Shown here one piece after another: positions 35,901 to 42,505 of a DNA stretch of 64,000 bases. The translations under genes were made by a program, and so were the position numbers. Numbering within the stretch: the first letter of the stretch is position 1; each line of letters begins with the position of its first letter. Origin of the DNA: Planctomycetaceae bacterium (GTDB taxonomy: Bacteria > Planctomycetota > Phycisphaerae > Tepidisphaerales > Tepidisphaeraceae). The stretch spans positions 335,692-399,691 of the forward strand of contig JAIYCY010000025.1 of assembly GCA_027487775.1 (NCBI GenBank), written 5' to 3'. Under the pieces are notes generated by a model. It did not search any database, was not told the DNA's origin, and saw only the letters and a list, made by a program, of their open reading frames with translations.

Positions 35901-36960
35901 CTTCGGCGGAGCGACACTAGCAGGCGGACTCGGCATCGCTCCGTCCTTCACGCGACTCGGCTATGTGGAGTTCGTCGCGACGGCGGCGGGTCAGGTCGAT
36001 GTCGCACTCAGCGCCGGTGCATTCGAATTCGCACTCTTCGGCATCGGCAATGTTCCGATTGCACAAGTCGATCTCTCCCAAACTGCAGCCCTCGAAATCA
36101 CATCCTCCGCAACACTTTCTGCTCCACAGCTGGCCTTGGGTCAAGACACCGGAGTCAGCGCGTCGGACAACATCACCCGATTGAATCGCCCCATCTTTTC
36201 CGGGTCGGCGGGCAGTGTTGGGCAAACCCTTGAGTTGCTCGCTGATGGATCAGTCATCGGCAGCACACTCATCACTGCAGGCGGCGCATTCAGCATTCAA
36301 CCGACGAGCGCACTTGCCGACGGCACTTACTCCTTCACGCTCCGGCTCGGCAGTTTCACGAGCGGACCCACGCTCGTGCAGATCGACTCTCACGCGCCCA
36401 CCGCTTTGGTTCTATGGAATCACGATCTCTCCCCGCATCAACTGCGTATCAGCTTCAGCGAGTCGATCTTCGGACTCCTCTCGCCCGGCGACATCTCGCT
36501 CGTGAATCTGACGACCGCCACGCCGATCGCAGCAACCAGCATGAGCGTCGCAGGCGTGTCGGCAAATCAACGACTCATCACATTTCCGGGCCTTGTCGAC
36601 GGCAGACTCACGCAAGGTCGATACCAATTGATGACCGCCGGCGGAACGCTTACTGATCTCGCTGGCAACTCGATCGCCAACAGCCTTGATTTCAGCTTTA
36701 CGTTCATGCCCGGCGATGCCAATGGCGACGGCGCGGTGAACTTTTCTGATCTCCTGATCCTCGCACGCAACTACAACACGTCGAGTCGAACATTCTCACA
36801 GGCTGATTTCAATTACGACGGCCTGGTCGCTTTCGCAGACCTCTTGATCTTGGCGCGCAACTACAATCAGTCGCTCCCAACCAACGCAAGCGGCAGCCGC
36901 GACTCGTTCAGTCAGAAATGGTCCGGCCAACAACGCGTCCTTGATGACTTGCTCAACTAA
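20905..36960 (+). CDS. Giant surface protein: LEPR-XLL motif, subtilase-like domain, LamG, cadherin/Ig-like, cohesin-like and dockerin modules
   Basis: A single uninterrupted frame of about 5,351 residues. Order: basic N terminus with PLEARRLLS (about 47-55), two dockerin-like loop pairs (about 60-160, e.g. GDFNNDFSYTATDIDLLSA), beta-rich modules, then a subtilase-like domain (about 530-960) with Asp548 (ISDG), Asn688 (AAGN) and Ser929 (GTSSTAP) but Glu594 where His is expected. Many repetitive beta modules follow, with EF-hand-like runs (DVNGNGRFDTGD, about 2889-2982). Next come two LamG-like domains (about 3805-4060 and 4109-4325), cadherin-like Ig domains (about 4458-4640), a cohesin-like domain (about 4920-5065), two Ig-like domains and a C-terminal dockerin (from Asp5271, NFSDLLILARNYN). 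ATG 20905 is preferred because GGTGAGGG lies about 9 bases upstream; GTG 20836 would add 23 residues. The function is unknown; an extracellular scaffold or adhesin is an inference. Confidence 0.9.
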   Translation: MQGTQEPVTGKNRPDRVRDRQFGMVRKAIEFVCGRLVDRTARYRSEPLEARRLLSFVGDFNNDFSYTATDIDLLSAHVRGNGQSSAFDLDNNSIVNAGDLRFMVESVLGTRFGDANLDGAVNAIDSAILQVNFGLSNVGWASGDFDGSGRVDFGDVALLSPNNPAAVIGGPILADRALKLGQGLLNINTAIDDWAGLFNLTPIGGQSLPGVDDSLATLTGLAAATANIAPQFSRPSGVVSTLASRLDAIGLNPISLPVAPGPSELIVGLTRTFTTTGSAPFDDATGPLLNGLSSALNLDGNIAHRVDLTVDLKLGVDASGFYLRGDSTLSASLAGDGVISGSYALPIATLGLNLTGTLDADFTLTFTAGTPTAKVRTAQLVSNAWTRAQSGQAVVDLDLTLTRGGEPTPLAFGGAWSIPISGTSVGPATGGVVAPSVNDFVDAVLPVLTDGARHFLSESLVNELDAIPLPLLSGLVAMAERFGNTNASGDGSAVQGLVGGARATFDFTDIEDNQGSRKSDANRWLKVIDLRRATGMSGEGMKIGVISDGVQSLQQAITLGDLPAYLLDNDANGIAHVNPAMLDGFEPNGDARAEGIAMMEIIHDLAPGATLYFSGATLADPGTLSPTDQFLEAVDYLLDAGVDVIVDDLQYTAEPRLRDGPFAQALSARINAANAAGRDFLFVTAAGNHNREIHNDVFTAVANVDVDPDPDDQDLRTLHRFRAPGLPDATSVPIAPTRDGEAGAVTIEWDRDLPAGGVLRILVLDDATGEVILESSPIAGATRQQIVIVPSQETIKPLREFGYNGKFRIAIEATAPVPDLTRFSLLFSGKDFDVPDAWKQGSHVLAGYAKPEGGAYSHPALNNVLSVGAADEPMDPSIAPYQIAPYSVRGPSVVDFQTRNIPQLVGIDGNDVTAVGPFKGGKPDFDGTSSTAPQAAAIAALLKQRFPATDFTQITQAMMLSASSIAGGTGGVWNPKSGFGLMNALAAGQRLAGPGGLGALEVGAGGSESDRAGPRGLDLLQARGITVVDGVTTTEILGLIGGSAPASDLLVVRYNPDLPVIDGTASFDPASVGALGLNASFSGSAQVGVDPAIDLTIGVDAQGVFLSRNSSVGATFTIGGTVFGSVGTLGVTASPSVVIPVSVGYAGVSSNPKLRITDAFNPASLTPSIGTVAGSLTLDIELASLDYVDNNPTIPNGPHGGDPFVFRATSNLTATQQAGWDFDFTFSPIDLQNPSFGGGNYSFANFLTNLYRYGEDQLAGSGYLGNLLDALQDLVQPLSDDFRFGDQINEDLIQLVLDSSNVQILAPANDQAFFAGVESWLNTGGTSNFEIVRARATITNLDLIEVLTVGGDLGEILRNANQPLNLSNALLNGTMEFGIDTAGGLFVDRSNKTNLSVNVTATADLSNDGLLGPYGAGDFMRLDDGSILTINTTARVLLGGTGKLRLPQFFHPISGVTSSLDPIVVTLAAPGADLLPRVGSNGYNARVNTVNGTATFTPNNLTLDQLTLSAASSQWNLFDDELRLTTGPLTFNWNPQGPSSQTLLSVPMTTASFPNRPGWPGGTLSNLQLTGSAVTLGSLSITGSDFALGELIEVRTPTFGLSGVSIAISPSAVTALGGVSMGAASAAIFPDTRTPALDGHLTTTNPTFTLNSAGLRFTATNASFKVGSLLDITATGTPSNPILFNPDATGGSRIMSLPVLSASVPKLTIDGRTPTLSFSTNGTTPGLALRGDGRWDIGAVALGFSGGGTATFGLGSLVPLEIGSLRIAFDSLPGGGSDLNAFSAFLNGSVDTAVLNGLLAPIFGSDVATHISITSPQSRPSRRGGGAEDAVELKVRVDSLTGGQIGLEVSNVDVGISSAKIGILEFDGQLSIGFSPVTGLPTTIGGGLGFVVGGESSVDPIDSATAAGFDANRQGGSNSVSGITLEDANLGFAGSISSVGDFDLSVDSGIGIRFKLADIFELYGVRFGFDFDVDASSTAGTFSPVITGGLRTMAVRKVRMKFGDFLTITGGSSSQDAATLDFTGVGNIATFGPIAAELPQIRGSMGPALTGTVNDLAITQSGLPNLLPFPGVDDTATLGITGLGQFFSEEDNGIFSWLPISIQSLSVKFLPEIFSRDAQGNVTGIGNPAAFDLGVSGSIGGTIDIPGDADPELPFSAGVDGLVLDMLALYQIATTGSTTRTIIKDLRGVSGGVDPFALLPEDQAEDIPFTIGGSFGIGRTSSGSFYVFVNGEFKYQDFGGSVTIAFSDRGPLVASLSMPLAVPIGPTPFVLSGARGAIVWGIGELATPESPSDMLDNPPAVPTQIDTSNLSQLVQTRLAQLGPTRYTWDEGVAMGLGGTITLAGAPDGLAGNVDLAINIGRPKGTPAGQFGIGVQVYGQGTIDALGFPLAETGLLFDFVDPIEPQMLLAFRSPAAGNPLGFLFPANAEFAVQLKTEGVVMAPIVAVREFINNMTSTAVADLDAIALRLESDRLDHAGNDRLLTAMVLDSNNDGTVSPAERATPITRGLMVDRLIGAGSGILPSTLASASGLNDASLRRALRTFNGFQQEYYHLKQAGGANVVSSFLQSLADSASLAGLAALDQFNPSLAISGKIQPVVFGFPVGDALAEATITIGKEGVGFEVGANLTALLRKMVAQNNPVFETMAYAISLGLDLRGQLGFFRDFSDEWSFIVNGLLGRDPDPNSTANDLGGFLVELLNPFDDWSVNFSGQVEFLGFPIGRLSGLFFGPESQSPMTTTLLRGSPGVPARVYVADPFGPLALDAYTDFTRIPVSSQQRIDNMAVTGGLLLTGELLAPAMIQDPVGLISLINQQVGWTPPAITGNIGNDLTAYQNWINGLITGITTSDEFARLQMFVPSPALLFDLDNLAGPNANYLSGDYTSDAAVDGATGGEVLTLDVNGNGRFDTGDAFADIGNGRFDAGESFTDSNGNGIYDDADPFDDLNGDRTRQSDEPFYDLNSNGTYDALGEPFVDVGNGIWDGPVDNATARLPRATSPATISTALTAIGNAFFIEGYTDPKLLGLELGRGKVTLDAGSGLQFQFQQNWLGVSVNINAGIGYSNQDLTTFLDDLLQSPLITPLIGGTNLNAVRSFLSTHAASLPRHFAFPTGFAELDINTSGLTQFLAGVLKLPASIISVPAAPGASFSLGMYTPGYKQPGTDVPSVQVQGGLTLDAKLDLPGLLEDATMFFELTPPKLDLDGSLFSLNDLLGTAVNALPDFTARGSFSRFGPSLGNAGLVRVDDMLVELRKRGPALTATLLGDLTLLPGTGEINLSSNSQLTADISASGGFFGVLDFELSQGSSSVLNAVGFRIDADFELELNTTSSPRTVLGRSIAAGTLRLFAQGELGFGPFGMDGSLYLSTGPGGFIANADVSTDLGPLGALRLDGNVALPATGPVSLNVGLTLTPPPDPIFAVGGQVSLQFNSASNPGVYSVRLASPSVQIDALDIDWSLPADIEIGFNASIGTAGAFFFDLNTTQDLSFTLLPGVFDQSITISEFRLYADTAGNFIFGGPGTNSRASFSFSPAIQLVPGFNFVTLESVGIRIVREASAPGQPFGRLLYDFSLFGEYDFLGITGTIQSRLNASGCFILEIDPDDDSLSKFGVYLDLNDDLVEQFIPAGIGDPIPAFEPSNAPCTPDSMPGEPFIPPPPSVQIDIATSFRDSLASAPYGSYITGTEPDGLGGTRRFIRVELPEQPDTIRLRSYGYPAGFNINWQTNVTVPSTLARINRATQAVDFSSLLSGSRVLSSGNRNVNLSAVLDDVVWEFDEQFFVDFIFTPSQGGVPVIAGATRIYYTILNDEPETEDALAYYEFNGPTTPTGGFTRSPTHTFTGVTGSLLQHSSQLAPINRALSFNGDRLALDLGASIPSSFTFEMLVRPDNSTGDVVIAAIGASATGHGITIIARHATQQIILRTGTILSPNSDYVLSGTFTSENWIAFSYSSSSRVLVGYLNGVATNSTTLASPTTFGSTQVVLGSATSAGTPTFRGVLDEVRLYSGIVSGSTLIANRGNALEPNAQTSLVSYFRFDEPGSSEVFRSIDSAGAFNVPVALRGTDANLQPATITSPFTLTYPSVTPISTGIGLPRIRPDFAGVSSATLGAITPFNRISHSATRLLLDLDETSSTTTLLDRSALQLNGTIQGGENASLMSTAGAFGQALAFDGNDWISVANSSLLPGPGDSFTVSFMLNMSSWVNQNDIVVSSNVNGIGFTVGLITAGGQSGLSVAATWGDTTRIGMYETSGLLDGGFVHFAVEFDGDDGIREVWVDGTRRTKIANNHWLHNDAGNFTLGRRIRGTSSSAFLSGVLDDFAILEGVADGDGALDAGRLVAVGNIGAGAAARSGEFLDFTVQLDPAALVPLGQRFFVSGLRLYHRSSSVAGPTHFIATVSRNGSVIDGAWGSGEVLSTEYTGGDIDFGDAIGAVLGTQPTSFNVRIWALGGTGASNLRIDNLGFLGGIVVPPFDAQDDFSNGSPGQTIDIDVLANDEPVGAPGFNIISTTLGSIITGTDGRPRIRVDLPAGATSDILFSYVATNGTVNDTANVSIRLPVNAIDDLVTVAEDTPITFDPTLNDHNPSGTFSIISNTNPASGTLTRVGNSFTFTPASNFNGSVSFTYTLLDSRNTTDTATVTINVTPANDPPVVLNPTIDVPVGLTTFISRVSLGSDPDAGDTFTVISIGTPSAGTASIFSGGTGINYTAPSTLGSATLTYTLRDASGATTTGTLTLNRVNNAPVVSSATAAFLAFNRTLSLNGSASDPDGHALTYTWALQSYSDTDPSNNWSSMFAVSGSSTTPLKQLILGNLSPAPTATVQITVVYRLTASDGFGLTASRNTQSLVFNYNPATGGWGFSLGSAPEVPSTPTRGQQHQDQLPTVTAAEQAFATNFAAARSFTSAPGSSAPPSTAPTSVLSSTASSTRISVRPVAVAVPSALNSTSLPSAISSIEVGQHFFVEVWVQDLADLVGITGGSLDLNYATGFVDAIGLQRPEFNFIATGTIQDALGLIDNFGGATLAGGLGIAPSFTRLGYVEFVATAAGQVDVALSAGAFEFALFGIGNVPIAQVDLSQTAALEITSSATLSAPQLALGQDTGVSASDNITRLNRPIFSGSAGSVGQTLELLADGSVIGSTLITAGGAFSIQPTSALADGTYSFTLRLGSFTSGPTLVQIDSHAPTALVLWNHDLSPHQLRISFSESIFGLLSPGDISLVNLTTATPIAATSMSVAGVSANQRLITFPGLVDGRLTQGRYQLMTAGGTLTDLAGNSIANSLDFSFTFMPGDANGDGAVNFSDLLILARNYNTSSRTFSQADFNYDGLVAFADLLILARNYNQSLPTNASGSRDSFSQKWSGQQRVLDDLLN

Positions 36961-37354
36961 GGGGATCAACCCAGACATCGGGCAAGATCGATCGCGCCAC
37001 CACCGCATCGCATCACAGCTGACGCGCAGTTGAGCTGACCCACACGCTCACACGTCAATGTCACCCGTGGTGGATCACATCACCGTGTCGCATGCTCGAT
37101 CGATACTGCTCACATGGCGTAGCACTCTGATAGGACAGATCGGCACGAACTTACATGTAACATATTTGATCCATCGGCGCACCTAGCCAATTTGTCATAC
37201 TCGCTTACAACTATGGCAGATTGGACAACGACTGATCCATCGGTGACCATCTCGCCTATTCGATCGGAGCGATGTGGCGAGAGTCGAGCCGCACGAAGGC
37301 CGCCGTCGTAGTGGCATTCGCCATACCAGCTTTGCTCGCGGAGACTGACAACAC
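36961..37354. other. Intergenic region with a putative operator
   Basis: A 394-base gap between the giant gene and the first heparinase-type gene. It contains TTACATGTAA at 37151-37160 and no supported gene. No clear terminator follows the giant gene. A convincing sigma-70 promoter was not found by eye. Confidence 0.5.
37151..37160. promoter_or_regulatory. Palindrome TTACATGTAA upstream of the heparinase-type gene
   Basis: An exact 10-bp palindrome, 195 bases before the start codon. Matches to it (10/10 or 9/10) occur at 45073, 51658 and 59331 in other intergenic regions of the locus, so it is proposed as a site for a LacI-family regulator encoded nearby. Confidence 0.45.
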
Positions 37355-40300
37355 ATGCGACGATTCACACTAATCGTATTCACGGTCCTGCTCATGACGC
37401 ACGCTTCTTCATCCAAAGCCGATCCCGCCAGCGCCACCACAGATTCAATCCGGTCAACCGCCCCGGCTCGGGGCGAGCATGCAAGAAGATTTTACGAGCC
37501 GTCGCGCTGGCAACCTCGCGTCATTCTTCCGGCTTCTGATGCGTTGAGTGGCACGTTCTATCCAGCCACGCCGCGACCCGAAGGCGTACACGAGATCGAC
37601 GCCGACTTTGTCGATGCTCGACTCTCCCGACCGCCGGCGAAGGGAATTCATCCGCGGGTGTTGCTAACCCCAGAGGATGTCGAAACGATTCGAGACCGAA
37701 TCGCATCGGGTGCCTCGGCGTCCGTAGCGTTCCGGTCGATGTGGGAGCGTGTATCGCGCAAGCGCGGGCCGCTTTACGCGTTGATCGCACAGGATCACGA
37801 GCTAGGTCGACAACTCGCGACTGACTTCATGACGAAGGTTAGAGCACTCGGCCCGAAGCTCGACGCGATGGAGACCTATCCGGATCACGAGAATCTCTGG
37901 AGCGTCGAAAAGTCGATGTCCGCTGCGGGCGATCCTCGCGTCCCATCCGATATTTGGCAATTGCCGAACTACGACCTGCTCTTTCAATGGCTCACCGACG
38001 ACGAACGCAAGCTCACGCGCGACACGATCTCGAGGGTCACGAAGAATCGCATATCCAATTTTCTCGCGGTTCCTGATCACTACATGATCAACAATCACCA
38101 GTGCTTCGGCATGTCCATGATGCCGCTGCTTTTGTGTATTGAGGGCGAGGAGGGCTTCGACGAGCGGATTTATCAGTTGGGTGTGAGGAAGATGCGGGCC
38201 ATGCTCGACTTCTATCTAACGCGCGATGGCATGTGTTATGAGACGATCAAGGGTTGGTTGCCGGTCAGTGCATATGTTGCCGTCGGCCGGCGTGATCCGT
38301 CGCTGCTGAAGCACGCGCATCTTCAGGGGAAGGTGAACTATTTTTTACAGAGTCTGCGTTATGAGCGGATGAATTTGGCGCGGCCCATGGCATGGCAACC
38401 TCCGGCAGGATCAGATGCGTCGTTCCGGATTCGGGAAGAGATGCGAGCCAGCGCGTTCCATTTCATCTGGATGATGAAGTACTTTCGGCCGAAGCATCGA
38501 GGGCTTGATTTTTTGTATCACGCGAGCCTTGCGTCTCATGACTTTCTAACCGACCCCAACGCGCGCTGGCCGGATCCAGTTGGAATCGACGAGGAGCATT
38601 TGCTTTTGTTCGCGGACCATCCGATTCGCGATGATCAGGGAAAAGAGATCGATTGGCGTGATCAGGGTGAGATCGACTCTCTGAATCTTCCAACCACGTG
38701 GCATGATGATCAACGGGGGTATCTGATCGCTCGAAACAGCTGGAGGCCGGATGACTTGACGGTCGGCTTTGCGGTGAAGAGTGAGTATTACTACGGGGGG
38801 CACGAAGGAGCGGAGCACGGCCGATTCGTTCTATGGTCGAATGGTGTGAACTGGGCGTTTGATAACGACGCGTTATGGCACAAGCACGGTGGACTGCAGA
38901 ACCAAATCACAGTGGACGGCATGAGTTGTCGATGGCCGCCGGTTGCGGGTCAATGGCTCGGTGCGCGCGACTCCGCCCATGGTGTGAGCGCTTCGGGCGA
39001 TTACAAGGATGGCTATAGTTTTTACAAATCAACGCAGATTCATCCGCTAGATTTCCCATCTGCTTCGACCACCTACAACACGATGTTTTCGACGGGCAAC
39101 TACACATTGACCAGAGGCATCCAACTTGCTTTCCATGATGAGATGGTCAGATTTTATGACGGATTTGCGCATACGGATTACGGAACCTGGTCGGGAGAGC
39201 ATCGCCTGCTGGATGGATATCGACCTTGGAATCCGATGCGTAAAGCCTATCGAACGCTCCATCTTGCCCGCGGCGAGCAGCCTTACGTGATGATTTTTGA
39301 TGATGTGCAGAAAGACGACGAGCGACGCGAGTATGCGTGGAACATGGTTCTACCCGATGACGTGCAACTCTTAAGAGTGAACGGCGCTCCCGATACGCTC
39401 GGGGGAGTGATGCCGAATGATCCGCACATCTCGATCGACCTGATTCTTGGTCGTATCGATACGCCCAGAAACGCATCGAATCGAATATTTACCCAGCCTC
39501 TGTTTCAGCCAAAGGCCGGAGCACCGCAGTTGTTGGTGCGGGTTCTGCGGCGTCATACGACCGGATGGACGCTTCCGCGGGTCGAGCAGGTCGATCGATT
39601 TAATGTTTTGACAATTCCAGCCAGCACCCGATCGCCTGACTTTATCGTCATGTTGTTCCCTCATCGTGCAGGTGATCCCCTGCCACAAACGCGTTGGAGT
39701 GCCGACGGATCGGCGATCCACGTCAGGCTCGGCGAACAGGAAGATACCTACCAACTTCGCTTGACGGATGGCGGACGTACCGGGTTTGCATTCACACGCA
39801 ACGGCACGCTCGCGCTGAGTTCGAACTCCCCCCCGCCGGCACCCACGTTGCAGGTTCGCGGTCAAACATTTCATCCATCGGATGCACGCTACACCCGCGA
39901 TGAGAATCGCATCCCGCACCATGTCTTTGCTGATTCGATAGAAGTTCGATTCAAGAGTGATCGCCTCGGAACACGCATTCATTACACGCTGGACGGATCT
40001 GAGCCCGGTGCAGACTCTCCCCGTTACCAGTCTCCGTTTCGAATCGATCGCTCGGCGACGCTGAAGGCAAAGGTCATTGATTCTCATTCGCCTGTTGGAC
40101 CGAGTGAAAGTCGAACTACGACAGCCACCTTTGAGCGCCGAGCGCCGGCCACACCGATAGCCTCGATCGACGGCCTGCACGAGGGGTTCGATGCCGGCAT
40201 TCTCGCTCGCGTCTATGAGATCAAGACAGTCCTCTATGATGATCGCGGATTCTGGCGAGCGGATCGCGTGATGCTTCCGGATCTGGACCGGCACGAACCC

Positions 40301-42199
40301 ATCTTTGCACGTCGCTTGGAATCATTCATGATCCCACATGTCGGGCCCAAGTCGGCATTGATCGAGCAGCGCAAGGGTTTCTATCGATTCACAGGAAGAT
40401 TTCTTGCGCGTCGGTCGGGCACATTTCGGTTCGCGGTGAACTCCTGCGGGCCGATCACATTGGACGTAGGCGGTCAGGTTGCAATCGAGCAGCTCAGCTC
40501 GTTTCATTCGCAGCAGGACGTCCGGCACGGCGAAGTCGTGCTGTCGGCGGGCTGGCACGAGATCGAGTTGGTGGTGACGGATCCGCTTTTTTGGAAGATC
40601 AATACCGACGATGCGATGCCGTTCGATGTGCGGGTTGCGATCGACGATGATCCATTCAGAGCGTTATCTTCGAGCGACCTGGCGTGTCTCGCGCCGATCG
40701 GATTGAGCGTTTCAGACGAGCCGACGCCGCCGCGTTTGGATCCGTTGAAGCTCGATGTACGACTGACCGCCGGAGTTGAGCGGCGCGACTATGACCTCAG
40801 CAGTCGATATGTGCCGTATGTTCCGCCGCTGCCGGACTGGTTGGACATAGATGGGCTTCAGCCGAGCCAAGTTGGCATGGCTGATGTCATGATGACGAAC
40901 ACCAGCGATTCTCTTGTCGTCACATACGATGGATTTTTCCATGCACCGGAGCCGGGGATTTACACGTTTGATTTACCTGCTCGAGCAGACGAGGTGACGA
41001 CGGGAGACCAGGTTCGAACAGGATCGGCCGCTGATCGGAATCAGCTTCGCCTAGGGGACGAGGTGGTGGTTCAACGTGGCATTCCGGGTCGATATCCGCT
41101 TCGCCGGGTTGAATTGAGAGAGTCTGGCTTTTATCCCATTTCGATCCGTCTGGGTCGATCGAGAGCGGGTGGATCGGTAACATTTCCGAGCGGCGACACC
41201 TTTGCCCTAGAAGCCGCGGGTCTGTTTCGACCGGTAAGGCCCGAGATCGCTCCGCTCGGGGTGGAGCGATCGTCGAGCCACTTTGAGCTATACGAAGATC
41301 AGGACGTCGCCATTCGTCTGCCGGACACATCTGATCGTTTGACAATCCGATACACAACAGACGGCACGGTTCCGAGTAAGGATTCGCACGCGTATTCGCA
41401 ACCGATTCGCGTAAGTGACACCATCACGTTGTCGGCGGCCGGATTTGAGGGAGATCGTCGGGTTACGTTGCCCGCGGTAGCGGTCCTGTCACGCGTGGAC
41501 GAGCCCGAGTTTGAAACGATCGCACACGTGAAAGGCGACGCCAAATCAATGGCATCGTTGAAGACAGAACGCGATCAAAGCCAGCCACAAGATCCAAAGC
41601 CAGCAGCCATTGACGCATGGTTCGATGAGGCCACATCGATAGCGTCTGAGGACATACAAGAAGACCGCCCGCAGCCGTTCCTTCGATTTCATGGTGGGAG
41701 CCGATCGAGCCAAGCGACATCGACTGCAATCCGGGCGGTCGATCCTAATTTGGACAAGGGTACATCGGGCGCAGGCTTGCGGTTGTTGAACATCAAGACA
41801 CCCCGAAACGCCGTGACTGTGAGTCTTTGGTTACGCACCAGCGATGTGTCTGAGGGAAAGCTGTTTGGCAAGTGGGGATTCAACTCCATTGGCAAGAGGT
41901 TTCGAAGCATCGCCGTCGAATTGCGAAACGGACGATTGCGAGTGGATCCGGGCGCCATCATGGGCGGAACGATCAGGGCGGACACCTGGCATCACGTCGC
42001 AGTGACGGCCGACGGTGATGCGATTCATGTTTTTGTGGACGGCGTATTGGCTGGCCGTGGCCCCGGAACCGATAGCGTGCTTGCGGGAAGCCTCGACTTC
42101 GCCGTGAACCTGCCATCGGATGTCCGGGGTTTGAAGTTATTCGGGCGCGTCCTCGAACCGAGGGATGTCGCACAACTCGCACGAGAGTCTCCACGTTGA
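37355..42199 (+). CDS. Multi-domain heparinase II/III-type polysaccharide lyase (secreted)
   Basis: The 1,614-residue product has a Sec-type signal peptide (MRRFTLIVFTVLLMTHASSS, then KA before the likely cut). An alpha/alpha-toroid region (about 95-480) starts with GIHPRVLLTPEDVETIR, and a heparinase-type beta region contains YYYGGHEGAEHGRFVLWSNG (about 475-500) and YVMIFDDVQKDDE. Then follow accessory modules: a chitobiase/beta-hexosaminidase C-terminal-like domain (about 858-925, IHYTLDGSEPG), PA14-like domains (about 992-1085 and 1145-1288), a second CHB-like domain (about 1308-1380, IRYTTDGTVPS) and a C-terminal LamG (about 1480-1610, TWHHVAVTADGDAIHVFVDG). The accessory modules suggest carbohydrate binding. 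Catalytic residues are inferred only. It is a relative of the 746-residue protein at 55227-57467, sharing PYVxIxDDxQKDD. Confidence 0.82.
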   Translation: MRRFTLIVFTVLLMTHASSSKADPASATTDSIRSTAPARGEHARRFYEPSRWQPRVILPASDALSGTFYPATPRPEGVHEIDADFVDARLSRPPAKGIHPRVLLTPEDVETIRDRIASGASASVAFRSMWERVSRKRGPLYALIAQDHELGRQLATDFMTKVRALGPKLDAMETYPDHENLWSVEKSMSAAGDPRVPSDIWQLPNYDLLFQWLTDDERKLTRDTISRVTKNRISNFLAVPDHYMINNHQCFGMSMMPLLLCIEGEEGFDERIYQLGVRKMRAMLDFYLTRDGMCYETIKGWLPVSAYVAVGRRDPSLLKHAHLQGKVNYFLQSLRYERMNLARPMAWQPPAGSDASFRIREEMRASAFHFIWMMKYFRPKHRGLDFLYHASLASHDFLTDPNARWPDPVGIDEEHLLLFADHPIRDDQGKEIDWRDQGEIDSLNLPTTWHDDQRGYLIARNSWRPDDLTVGFAVKSEYYYGGHEGAEHGRFVLWSNGVNWAFDNDALWHKHGGLQNQITVDGMSCRWPPVAGQWLGARDSAHGVSASGDYKDGYSFYKSTQIHPLDFPSASTTYNTMFSTGNYTLTRGIQLAFHDEMVRFYDGFAHTDYGTWSGEHRLLDGYRPWNPMRKAYRTLHLARGEQPYVMIFDDVQKDDERREYAWNMVLPDDVQLLRVNGAPDTLGGVMPNDPHISIDLILGRIDTPRNASNRIFTQPLFQPKAGAPQLLVRVLRRHTTGWTLPRVEQVDRFNVLTIPASTRSPDFIVMLFPHRAGDPLPQTRWSADGSAIHVRLGEQEDTYQLRLTDGGRTGFAFTRNGTLALSSNSPPPAPTLQVRGQTFHPSDARYTRDENRIPHHVFADSIEVRFKSDRLGTRIHYTLDGSEPGADSPRYQSPFRIDRSATLKAKVIDSHSPVGPSESRTTTATFERRAPATPIASIDGLHEGFDAGILARVYEIKTVLYDDRGFWRADRVMLPDLDRHEPIFARRLESFMIPHVGPKSALIEQRKGFYRFTGRFLARRSGTFRFAVNSCGPITLDVGGQVAIEQLSSFHSQQDVRHGEVVLSAGWHEIELVVTDPLFWKINTDDAMPFDVRVAIDDDPFRALSSSDLACLAPIGLSVSDEPTPPRLDPLKLDVRLTAGVERRDYDLSSRYVPYVPPLPDWLDIDGLQPSQVGMADVMMTNTSDSLVVTYDGFFHAPEPGIYTFDLPARADEVTTGDQVRTGSAADRNQLRLGDEVVVQRGIPGRYPLRRVELRESGFYPISIRLGRSRAGGSVTFPSGDTFALEAAGLFRPVRPEIAPLGVERSSSHFELYEDQDVAIRLPDTSDRLTIRYTTDGTVPSKDSHAYSQPIRVSDTITLSAAGFEGDRRVTLPAVAVLSRVDEPEFETIAHVKGDAKSMASLKTERDQSQPQDPKPAAIDAWFDEATSIASEDIQEDRPQPFLRFHGGSRSSQATSTAIRAVDPNLDKGTSGAGLRLLNIKTPRNAVTVSLWLRTSDVSEGKLFGKWGFNSIGKRFRSIAVELRNGRLRVDPGAIMGGTIRADTWHHVAVTADGDAIHVFVDGVLAGRGPGTDSVLAGSLDFAVNLPSDVRGLKLFGRVLEPRDVAQLARESPR

Positions 42200-42505
42200 G
42201 CGTGTTGAAATCGCGCAGCGACCATGATGCGGATTGGCGATGCCGAAACACGCTCAGAACGCCGCAATTTCCATGCGGCCAGTTTCGCGTTGAGAGCTCG
42301 CGCGATCGGTGTGGAATGATACAAGGCCAAATCAAGAAGTGTCTCTCGCCGTCGTTCCTCAAGCAGATGTCGTTGAGGACGACACCTACAACCTAATGTC
42401 AGCAACAGACGTTTCGAGAAGCTGGTACCAGACCCGTGGTGACCGACAACACGCGGGATTCATGAATCGCGCACGTGCGTTTAGATGGTCGGCGCGTTTA
42501 CGGTG
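42200..42505. other. Intergenic region between convergent lyase genes
   Basis: A 306-base gap with no supported coding frame. A perfect 12-bp palindrome GATTCATGAATC lies at 42457-42468 and is followed at once by GCACGTGC (42471-42478). No clear bidirectional terminator was found. Confidence 0.5.
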
